DNA of 13,538 bases from CAZBEL01 sp964628055 (GTDB lineage Bacteria > Fidelibacterota > Marinisomatia > Marinisomatales > TCS56). Numbering within the stretch: the stretch's first letter is position 1; each line of letters starts with the position of its first letter. The translations under genes and the position numbers were made by a program. The notes beneath the pieces were generated by a model. That model saw only the letters and a list, made by a program, of their open reading frames with translations. It was not told the DNA's origin and searched no databases. This document shows positions 1 through 6,267 of the stretch, in pieces. The stretch covers positions 1 to 13,538 of the forward strand of contig CAZVNL010000049.1 in NCBI GenBank assembly GCA_964628055.1, given 5' to 3'.

Positions 1-489
1 ATACCGATCCCGGATAGCGGCTACATTTGCCTTCGACAAATCGAAATCCGTAACGACACCATCTAAGGAACAAACACCATGCAGTTTGTACCCATATAAT
101 AAGTCTGATTCTTATCGGCACAATATCCAAAGGCAGGAGCCGTTTCTTCCTGCTCTTTACATACTTTCACGCGGTTAGCCCGTGCAAACTTGCAGACCTC
201 CATGGGCATGGAGTCAAGAACGAATGTATCTTCCGAAGGAACCAGCTTATGAACCAGTCTCTGCCGGACCTTATTCATCAAAGGAGCTAACAATCGTCGG
301 CGCTTATTGTACACCGACCGTTCAATGAGATTGGGGAAATCTGATTTATATTGCCGGTGCAGTTTCTCGAACAAGAAATTTGGGTTTTGGGCCTGGTCTC
401 GGGACATTTCCGGCTTTATTTACATCATTCTCTAGTAATACTTGGACAATTGGTAAGACTATATCGAAATTCTGTCGGAGATTGTGCAT
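1..489 (-). pseudogene. IS982-family transposase, decayed, 3' part beyond window
   Basis: This is a remnant of a DDE transposase. Reading the minus strand from an ATG at 489 (preceded by AAGGAG) gives MHNLRQNFDIVL and then a PRPGPKPK segment near 375-395, as in IS982-family N-termini. That frame soon stops. Homology resumes in another frame with FLFEKLHRQYKSDFPNLIERS, then YNKRRR, FVLDSMPMEVCKF (first catalytic Asp) and GYCADKNQTYY. Between the two parts I expect about 20-25 residues from the family pattern, so a deletion that is not a multiple of three is likely. A second lesion lies at about 93-101. There the open frame ends in a false tail and stops at 63-65, while a different frame restores GYKLHGVCSLDGVVTDFDLS and continues open to base 1. 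One missing base would rebuild the family's YYYGYKLH. Two lesions argue for a dead gene, not programmed frameshifting. The C-terminal catalytic residues lie outside the window. Confidence 0.85.
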
Positions 490-570
490 TGGTTTTCTCC
501 TTATTATTAAAGTATTTATCACCATTAATTTAACAAGTAGAAGCTAATGCACGAGCTCTTTTTTTTGATC

Positions 571-591
571 AAACTAATTTGCACAACGGGT
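571..591 (-). repeat. Possible terminal inverted repeat of the IS982-like element
   Basis: On the minus strand the sequence ACCCGTTGTGCAAATTAG lies about 85 bases upstream of the transposase start. An ACCC-type end close to the transposase start is what I recall for IS982-family elements. The partner end is outside the window, so neither the repeat nor the target-site duplication can be confirmed here. Confidence 0.35.
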
Positions 592-690
592 TACTATTAT
601 TTGGTGTTTTGATAAAACATAATTAGGAAACTCTAATAAAAAACATTTTACTTGCCCTGTATTTTTTCCCGAACCTTAACGACCAAAGAA

Positions 691-790
691 TGATGAATGT
701 CGAATAAGGAATATTGAATGGCGAGGTGAAGGGCTTGCGCCACCATGAGAACGTTGGTCGTTTTCGACTTTCAGAATTCGGTATTCAGCA
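691..790. repeat. Imperfect long inverted repeat with GAAT-rich arms
   Basis: The left arm (691-723) reads TGATGAATGTCGAATAAGG and on. The reverse complement of the right arm (759-790) begins TGCTGAATACCGAATTCTG. By eye about 21 of 32 positions agree, including the blocks TGAAT, CGAAT, GAA and GAA in register. The arms are separated by 35 bases. No coding potential is seen. It may be a degenerate non-autonomous mobile element or an intergenic palindromic repeat. Confidence 0.5.
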
Positions 791-915
791 CTTTTTCACT
801 AATACCTGTTTATTCCATTAACCATAAGCCGGAGAACCCGGGGGTATTAGTTAGAAGTAAAACCATTTTCAAAGCGCCACCTTTCAGGGCGGTGTTGAGA
901 TAAGAAAGCAGTCTT

Positions 916-934
916 AGGGGGTTTACCCCCTTTT
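916..934 (+). terminator. G5/C5 hairpin with T-run, terminator-like
   Basis: AGGGGG, loop TTTA, CCCCCT and then TTT form a 6-bp stem with a tight loop followed by T residues on the plus strand. No plus-strand gene lies upstream within the window, so what it would terminate is unclear. It may be a remnant or a symmetric structure of another kind. Confidence 0.3.
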
Positions 935-1076
935 CCATATCGCACCCTTGAGGTTTAACACGCGATTTTTTCAAGGCGACATACTAAAAGGTAGATAACA
1001 TTCAATGGGAGACGAGGATAGATACTGGAAATTGGTGTGGGAAATGCTCTTTCTTTCCCTCCCTGTATGGCAAAAC

Positions 1077-1097
1077 AAAAAAGAGGGTTTCTTAACC
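1077..1097 (-). terminator. Weak possible terminator of the metalloprotease gene
   Basis: Read on the minus strand, about 95 bases after the TAG stop, GGTT-AAGA-AACC forms a 4-bp stem followed by CTC and six T residues. The stem is short, so this is only the best available candidate downstream of the protease gene. Confidence 0.2.
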
Positions 1098-1192
1098 TTT
1101 ACCTTTACATCAACCTGCCTCTTCCCTAAATCCCAACCTCTAACTCCTGCGACTTGCCACAAGTGACGAATGACTTTCCGACTTTTCGACCC

Positions 1193-3898
1193 CTATTTCA
1201 ACAGAACTAACTTTCGCGTAGCGTTGAAAGAACCCTTTAAGGCTTCCATGCGGAGGAAATAAACCCCTGTGGGGACGACATGGCCGCGCTGGTTTTTCCC
1301 TGTCCACCGGAAAGTGTGATATCCGGGGGTAACCTCTTCAACGGTTTTTAAAATGACCTGGCCCCGGAGGTTGTAAATGGTGAATCTGACGGCGCCCGTT
1401 TCGGGAACGTCGTAGGGGATGGTAGTTTCCGGGTTAAAGGGATTAGGGTAGTTATCGTATAGAGCATAAATTTGGGGTAGCGGAGAAAGCCCTTCTATGG
1501 CCAGGGATTCCGTAATGATGAATAGACCATAGTCGGCGATGTACTCCACCCCATTAATCCCGAACATGTCCATTAGTTGTGCTGTGGTGATATTGATCGC
1601 CACTGGTCCGGCAGGAGCCTGGCTGTCAACCAAGTTGTTCACCGTAAAGATGGGACCGGTACCCACGTCCAACGGTTCACTCCAGTTGTTTACCATAATA
1701 GTGAGGGCATTACTGTCGTATTGGGTGACGATGTTCCAACCATTCAGACGGTCGGAAAGCTGCAAAAGGGGAGTCCAATTACCGTCGTTATTCCAATCCT
1801 GAAATGGTTCTCCCGGATCCCATTGACCATTTCCGTTGCTGTCCGTGTACAACTCATCGCTGGGGACCAGGTAGTCCGGGGTATCGCTCAGGGTCATGAC
1901 AATCATTTTCAGGGGGACGGAGTTTTCCAGGTTCAAGGTGTAGCTACCGCCCGTCCCTGGGGCGGCGCTATCCGCCGTGATGGTGAAAGCCTGGGGGATG
2001 GCTTGGATGTGGTATAGGTTGTAGTTCCCCAACAAGCCGATTTCGGCATTGGCTGTATCGGCGGCATAAATACCGCTGAATGAGAGGACTACGTCTTGAG
2101 TGATACTGGTATTGGCAAAGAAGGTCACCCGCAAGATAGGACCGTTCCCTGTAGGGATGTTCGGATTGACGAAAAGAAGCTGATCGTCGTTGATCAGTAC
2201 CGTATCAGCATTGGCCCGTCCCAATAGTTCCACGCTTTCAATACTCAGAATAGCCGGTTCCTGGTTTAGGATAAATTGCAGGGTGGTTACCGGGTGTGGA
2301 TTGTCCAGGGAGATGTCCACAGTACCCGTATCGTAGGCGTTCCCGGAACCGCTGGAAACGGTAAGATACCCTAATAAGTAATCCCCGAAGGTAAGATCCA
2401 GGGTCATGAGGGAGTCGGCTGCTGAAATGTTCTCGAAAGCGATCATGGAGGGGATGTCATAGTAGCTGTGCGTATTAGGAGTGGTGCTGTTGCTGAAAGT
2501 ATGGTTATTAGCGGTGCCGGGATAAGGGTCGCCCCCATCGCTGCCGAAACCGCTTTCCAGATCGTACTGACCGTCAGCCTGCTCCAGACCTACCCCGTAG
2601 TGAGGTTCGTCATTGTTCACACCCCAACCGCTGGTCTTTTCGGTATCAATATGCCAGAAGAGCAGCCCCCCCGATGGCATGAGGACGTCAGTCCCCCGTT
2701 TCTGGCGGTTTTCAATGAGCCAGTACTCGCTATCGTCGGTGGTGTGATCTACTTGATAAACAGTGTTACTGGTATAAGATTGTTCAATAGGAAGGCTGTT
2801 CTGGTCGGTGGTGAGGGTAATGACGTTGGTCCATCCCATTTCCGTTTTGCTCCAGGCGTTCATGGCGGAGGGGTACCAAGGAGAATTCCCGGAGGTACCC
2901 CAGGAACCGCTGGCCATGAGAGCTAATTTCCCTGCGCCGGAGGAGGAGTAGTCTGTGTCGTAAAGGTCCGGGAGCCCTAAGATATGCCCGAATTCGTGGG
3001 AGATTACGCCGATGGCTACGATGTTGCCGCTTTGGATTTCCGGGTTAATGCTGTAGTCGTCAATCCAAACGCTGTCGTACTGAACCTGTAAACCGGCCGC
3101 GGAGAGGGACCAGCGGTGGGACCAGATGTTGGAATGGTCTCCCTGTTCGGCTCCGGGACCGGCGTGGATGATAGTGAGGGCTTCCACGTTACCGTCTCCA
3201 TCATTATCATATTGGGACCAATCCATGCCGTTGGCTTCGGCTGAATCCACCATGGCCCGCACCAGTTCCAGGACGTGTGCATATCCGTCGGGATTACTGT
3301 ACGCGTAGTAGTCGTGGTTTTCTGGAGCCATTTCCCAGTCGTAAATGTCTCCTCGGGGCAAAAATTGGCCGTAGGAGATTTCCTGGTAAAAGTCCCGAAA
3401 ACTCCCCGAGCCGGAGTGACCGGGATGACCGTACCCTACCTGATTGTAAATATTATCGAATATGGTGTCCGGGTAAACGGCAGCATAGTTAGGAAATTCC
3501 ACCAATAGGACTGGAATGAGGAATGTATCGGTGCGGGCTGCCGACCCTTGCCAGCGACTGTTAAAGACGGGATGTTGAAAGGGTTCCGGGCGCAGGTGCC
3601 TGGATAACGGCTGCCCGTTGACATCTACTGCCGGGGGACTGTCCTGTCCCACTACCGCCTGACCGGGGATCAGAAAATGTCCCCGTACACCCTGAGCATA
3701 TACCCAGGCCCCACTGGGATCCTGAACGATGGACCACCCGTCAAGGGTTTCGTGCCACCCAGCCCATTCATCCCCCTTGTGGATCACTGTAAGGATCGTC
3801 CCGTCAGGTTGGGTTACCTTGATGGGTCCTGGCATGGCACTGGTACCAAACAGAAGGCTGGGGAGTAGGAGACTACCTGAAAGAATGACTTGTCGCAT
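1193..3898 (-). CDS. Secreted M6-family metalloprotease with cohesin-like domains and type IX sorting domain
   Basis: This 901-residue protein is predicted to be an extracellular zinc endopeptidase of the immune inhibitor A (M6) family. A signal peptide covers about residues 1-21 (MRQVILSGSLLLPSLLFGTS). The peptidase region (about 120-505) has the calcium-loop-like YDNDGDGN at 230-237, followed by the family block ALTIIHAGPGAEQG. The zinc motif is HEFGHILGLPDLYD at 301-314, with both histidines and the catalytic Glu intact. Residues about 511-636 resemble a cohesin fold (GNAYDTGTVDISLDN, LQFIL). A second similar domain (about 637-795) carries an acidic insert, DSNGNGQWDPGEP, at 686-698. Residues 811-901 form a type A C-terminal sorting domain (NYPNPFNPETTIPYD ... 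GVYFLR ... RKLVLLK), so the product is probably exported to the periplasm by Sec and then across the outer membrane by type IX secretion. The natural substrate is unknown. No clear Shine-Dalgarno precedes the ATG; a palindrome sits 7 bases upstream. The gene is divergent from the propeller gene. Confidence 0.92.
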   Translation of the reverse strand: MRQVILSGSLLLPSLLFGTSAMPGPIKVTQPDGTILTVIHKGDEWAGWHETLDGWSIVQDPSGAWVYAQGVRGHFLIPGQAVVGQDSPPAVDVNGQPLSRHLRPEPFQHPVFNSRWQGSAARTDTFLIPVLLVEFPNYAAVYPDTIFDNIYNQVGYGHPGHSGSGSFRDFYQEISYGQFLPRGDIYDWEMAPENHDYYAYSNPDGYAHVLELVRAMVDSAEANGMDWSQYDNDGDGNVEALTIIHAGPGAEQGDHSNIWSHRWSLSAAGLQVQYDSVWIDDYSINPEIQSGNIVAIGVISHEFGHILGLPDLYDTDYSSSGAGKLALMASGSWGTSGNSPWYPSAMNAWSKTEMGWTNVITLTTDQNSLPIEQSYTSNTVYQVDHTTDDSEYWLIENRQKRGTDVLMPSGGLLFWHIDTEKTSGWGVNNDEPHYGVGLEQADGQYDLESGFGSDGGDPYPGTANNHTFSNSTTPNTHSYYDIPSMIAFENISAADSLMTLDLTFGDYLLGYLTVSSGSGNAYDTGTVDISLDNPHPVTTLQFILNQEPAILSIESVELLGRANADTVLINDDQLLFVNPNIPTGNGPILRVTFFANTSITQDVVLSFSGIYAADTANAEIGLLGNYNLYHIQAIPQAFTITADSAAPGTGGSYTLNLENSVPLKMIVMTLSDTPDYLVPSDELYTDSNGNGQWDPGEPFQDWNNDGNWTPLLQLSDRLNGWNIVTQYDSNALTIMVNNWSEPLDVGTGPIFTVNNLVDSQAPAGPVAINITTAQLMDMFGINGVEYIADYGLFIITESLAIEGLSPLPQIYALYDNYPNPFNPETTIPYDVPETGAVRFTIYNLRGQVILKTVEEVTPGYHTFRWTGKNQRGHVVPTGVYFLRMEALKGSFNATRKLVLLK
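1787..1843 (-). repeat. NGxWDPGE acidic loop inside the protease's second cohesin-like domain
   Basis: Residues 686-704 of the protease contain DSNGNGQWDPGEP followed by a second D-x-N-x-D-G stretch. The spacing of Asp and Asn resembles EF-hand or dockerin calcium loops. The same type of loop recurs in the lipoprotein and barrel encoded to the right, so it is recorded separately. Confidence 0.6.
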
Positions 3899-3905
3899 TT
3901 ATCTA

Positions 3906-3919
3906 CACCATAATTGGTG
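3906..3919. promoter_or_regulatory. Palindrome directly upstream of the metalloprotease start
   Basis: CACCA-TAAT-TGGTG is a perfect inverted repeat with 5-base arms. Its edge lies 7 bases from the protease ATG, where a ribosome binding site would be. It could be an operator or an RNA hairpin that limits translation. The role is inferred from position only. Confidence 0.35.
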
Positions 3920-4004
3920 CGTAAAGTTTGGGTTAAACGGGACATTTATTCAACGGTTTTCCTCGGTTTATGGCTCTAACAGGGGAGGTGGTGATGTAAA
4001 TCGC

Positions 4005-4034
4005 TTGATTCCAGTAAGGGAACATGGTTATTAT
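4005..4034 (+). promoter_or_regulatory. Predicted sigma70-like promoter of the propeller-like gene
   Basis: TTGATT (4005-4010) and TATTAT (4029-4034) are separated by 18 bases. They match the -35 and -10 consensus at four and five of six positions. Transcription would start near 4041, leaving a leader of about 57 bases before the ATG at 4098. The spacer contains GAACATGGTTA, a block also found upstream of the lipoprotein gene at 6223-6233. Confidence 0.4.
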
Positions 4035-4041
4035 CCATTCA

Positions 4042-4056
4042 AGACACCAAGTGTCT
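4042..4056. promoter_or_regulatory. Palindromic operator-like site at the predicted transcription start
   Basis: AGACAC-CAA-GTGTCT is a perfect inverted repeat with 6-base arms and a 3-base centre. It falls at the start point predicted from the promoter at 4005-4034, which is a common place for a repressor site. A weaker GTGT/ACAC repeat lies at the matching place upstream of the lipoprotein gene (6252-6264). Confidence 0.4.
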
Positions 4057-4084
4057 GAGCACAATTTACCGGTACGTATTTCAC

Positions 4085-4092
4085 TAAGGAGG
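4085..4092 (+). promoter_or_regulatory. Strong ribosome binding site of the propeller-like gene
   Basis: TAAGGAGG lies 5 bases before the ATG at 4098 and fixes that start. It is the only strong Shine-Dalgarno sequence in front of an intact gene in this window, the other four starts having weak sites or none. Confidence 0.8.
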
Positions 4093-4097
4093 ATCAC

Positions 4098-6137
4098 ATG
4101 CGTCAAGCGTCGAAAATTGTTTTGGTTTTGCTCACCTTATCGGCTTTCCTGCTGGGTAAAGTATACCGAGCAAATCGTCCTATAAATCAACATATGCGAG
4201 CCGATCAACTTCGCTGGGAGGAGAATGAAATCTTTGATCTAATCCCGGGCCAGTTCCCCACACCCATCATTCGCCATACTTCCCGGTTGGACTTCACTTC
4301 GACCCTGGTAGATTCTTCCAAGAATGGTTACGGATTATATTCTAACACTACGAATCCCTTGGCTTACGTGAAGGATCGCGGTTTTGTATTGGCCTATCGT
4401 AGATGGCAGGGAATTGATGTCTCCGCGGGGTTTTTAGGGGCCAGCGAGTCGGAAGACGGGGAGGTGTGGCTTACGCCGGCTACCATTAGCCAGGGGAATT
4501 ATTATCCTGGTGGGAATCCTCCCGAGCATCCTGAAGGACCGGGCGCCCGCTATCCCAGCGCGGTGGCTACCTACAACAGCCTTCCCACGCCTATTTGGAA
4601 TGAATACACCGGTGCCAGCGGTTCGGGTGGGGGTACAAATGGAGGCCGTGCCATGTTTACCTGGGATGAATTCGGTTGGCTCGGAGGCAGTTTTGTCCTA
4701 CCTGTTTACGATCTCAATAACGGTTGCCTGACACTTCCCTGTGATCCTCCTGACCTCTGGGTAAGCCAGGCAATGGCTTTAGAGGGCCCCACCGGCCCCA
4801 TCCTCCTCAGCGTCTTCGGTGAAGGCCTGGGACCCGATAATTATTGGCTCCTGCGTTCTGACTGGTACCTGGCAGGATATTACGGTATGGCTGATCCCGT
4901 ACTCTTCATGGATGTTCTATCCAACTTTACCTCCGGTTACACGGCAGGGCCAGAGTTCGATGTTAACGCCATGGGCGTGGGTTATAAAGTCACCTCCGCC
5001 TATTGGGCCAATTACGATGCTGGTGGTCCTGTAACCCTCCACTCTCTCTTCTTCTCCAAGACCACAGACTACGGCGCAACCTGGACGACCTCCGGCGGTC
5101 TGGAAGGTAGTGGCTGGTATTATCTCCCCGATACGACCATCGAGCGTTTCGCCAGCGATCTGGGATACGCCGGTGATACGGTGATCTTTGTGGGACCGGA
5201 TACAATGATTATCTCCAATCTATTCTTAGGATATGAACATGATGTTAAGGTGGATGCGGATGGTGGCCTCCACGTGAACGTGAATTGCTATCTGGCGGGG
5301 AACCTGTTTAGTGATGGTTCTCTCGCGCTGGCGAACGTTCCCGGGGCTGGTTTTTATCACCTATACAGTCCCACTCCCGAAGACCCCAGTTCCTGGCGGA
5401 TCAGTTTTATTCAAGATATGCACGAATCGTACTGGTTTGATATCGGGCCCAACAATGGACAGGCCGGTACCGCTACCTGGTATCGCTTCTGGCCCGACAT
5501 GGTTCTTAGCAACGAAGTAGGCAGCCAGGTCATCTGGACCGTTCACCCCATGATTACCAGTTGGGATACTACCGGGGGGATCGATGTGTATAATGATATA
5601 GATCTCGTCGTGTCAAAGTCGGAAGATAACGGTTTGACATGGACGAATATTGGAAATATTACCAATACTCCGGGTGAAGACGCCCACGAAACCTGCGTCC
5701 ATACTGCTAGCGCCGCCACCGATAGCAACGTCTATTTCGTCTTCCAGATGCCCGACCTGAATACCCCTACCGTGGATCCACCGGATAATTACGAAGATTT
5801 TAAACAACGTCTCTATGTGGGTCATTACGGTCCCACCATTGCCCTGGGCGTAGATGAAGGTGCTCCACAACCCAATCGTTTTGCCCTCCAGCAAAACTAC
5901 CCCAATCCCTTCAACCCCCTTACACGGATCGACTATTCTTTGGAGCAGGCAGGACCAGTCGCACTGGACCTATACGATCTCCAAGGGCGGAAAGTGAAGA
6001 CCCTTTTTACGGGTACGCAACGGGCAGGCCATTACCAGATTACTTTGGATGCCTCAGATCTAACAAGTGGCGTGTACTTCTACCGGTTACGTCATAATGG
6101 GGATACCAAAACTCGTAAACTGGTGCTTATGAAGTAA
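4098..6137 (+). CDS. Secreted Asp-box/beta-propeller-like protein with type IX sorting domain
   Basis: This 679-residue exported protein has no assigned enzymatic role. A signal peptide occupies about residues 1-20 (MRQASKIVLVLLTLSAFLLG). The central part (about 60-585) is rich in Trp, Tyr and Gly and contains Asp-box-like motifs: SESEDGEVW (116-124), SKTTDYGATW (320-329) and SKSEDNGLTW (506-515). These are typical of sialidase-like six-bladed propellers, where they stabilise blade turns. I do not see a convincing set of sialidase catalytic residues, so a binding or structural role is as likely as hydrolysis. Residues about 595-679 are a type A C-terminal sorting domain (FALQQNYPNPFNP ... DLTSGVYFYRL ... 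RKLVLMK), closely matching the protease's tail. The start is supported by a strong ribosome binding site. The 130-base gap to the next gene holds a hairpin, so co-transcription with the downstream operon is possible but not shown. Confidence 0.85.
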   Translation: MRQASKIVLVLLTLSAFLLGKVYRANRPINQHMRADQLRWEENEIFDLIPGQFPTPIIRHTSRLDFTSTLVDSSKNGYGLYSNTTNPLAYVKDRGFVLAYRRWQGIDVSAGFLGASESEDGEVWLTPATISQGNYYPGGNPPEHPEGPGARYPSAVATYNSLPTPIWNEYTGASGSGGGTNGGRAMFTWDEFGWLGGSFVLPVYDLNNGCLTLPCDPPDLWVSQAMALEGPTGPILLSVFGEGLGPDNYWLLRSDWYLAGYYGMADPVLFMDVLSNFTSGYTAGPEFDVNAMGVGYKVTSAYWANYDAGGPVTLHSLFFSKTTDYGATWTTSGGLEGSGWYYLPDTTIERFASDLGYAGDTVIFVGPDTMIISNLFLGYEHDVKVDADGGLHVNVNCYLAGNLFSDGSLALANVPGAGFYHLYSPTPEDPSSWRISFIQDMHESYWFDIGPNNGQAGTATWYRFWPDMVLSNEVGSQVIWTVHPMITSWDTTGGIDVYNDIDLVVSKSEDNGLTWTNIGNITNTPGEDAHETCVHTASAATDSNVYFVFQMPDLNTPTVDPPDNYEDFKQRLYVGHYGPTIALGVDEGAPQPNRFALQQNYPNPFNPLTRIDYSLEQAGPVALDLYDLQGRKVKTLFTGTQRAGHYQITLDASDLTSGVYFYRLRHNGDTKTRKLVLMK

Positions 6138-6178
6138 CCCCATTCTCCCACACACTGGTTGTGAAAATACCTTTCATC

Positions 6179-6212
6179 GATCGGTACTCTATGGGTTGCA
6201 AGGGTACCGGTC
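6179..6212 (+). other. Stable intergenic hairpin between propeller and lipoprotein genes
   Basis: GATCGGTACTCT (6179-6190) pairs with AGGGTACCGGTC (6201-6212) to give a 12-base-pair stem with two G-U wobbles and a 10-base loop. No T-run follows (TGCCAGCGG), so it is not a standard intrinsic terminator. It could protect the upstream message end or form part of the leader of the lipoprotein operon. Confidence 0.5.
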
Positions 6213-6214
6213 TG

Positions 6215-6264
6215 CCAGCGGAGAACATGGTTAACCCTGAATCCAATCAACGTGTATCAAACAC
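6215..6264 (+). promoter_or_regulatory. Conserved upstream module shared with the propeller-like gene
   Basis: The order is CCAG (6215), GAACATGGTTA (6223-6233), CCAATCAA (6243-6250), and a GTGT-ATCAA-ACAC inverted repeat (6252-6264). The same order occurs at 4011-4056: CCAG, GAACATGGTTA (identical 11-mer), CCATTCAA, AGACAC-CAA-GTGTCT. Here the 11-mer also overlaps the 8-base palindrome GGTTAACC (6229-6236). A shared regulator or a duplicated upstream region would explain this. No good -10 box is seen in this copy. Confidence 0.4.
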
Positions 6265-6267
6265 TCC

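Larger units (their letters stand above)
592..1192. other. Intergenic region without a supported gene
   Basis: These 600 bases between the transposase remnant and the metalloprotease stop codon hold no open frame I would call a gene. The longest frame (63 codons, minus strand, 971-1162) has low-complexity content, such as a VDVKVKVKK run from repeated GTAAAGGT, and no ribosome binding site. The stretch contains an imperfect inverted repeat (691-790), CGCC/GGCG arms (875-878 and 888-891), a G5/C5 hairpin (916-934), ACTTG/CAAGT arms (1152-1164) and an A/T-rich run (1077-1082). It resembles decayed intergenic DNA around an insertion site. Confidence 0.6.

Noticed and set aside
63..107. Programmed frameshifting in the IS982 transposase
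   Set aside because: There is no slippery A6G-type heptamer at the shift, and a second lesion upstream removes sequence, so decay is the simpler explanation.
971..1162. A 63-codon minus-strand open frame upstream of the IS remnant
   Set aside because: It has low-complexity Lys/Val-rich content from repeated GTAAAGGT, no ribosome binding site and no recognisable family.
4098..6137. Calling the propeller-like protein a sialidase
   Set aside because: Asp-box motifs are present, but they also occur in many non-enzymatic propellers, and the catalytic arginine triad and nucleophile could not be identified.
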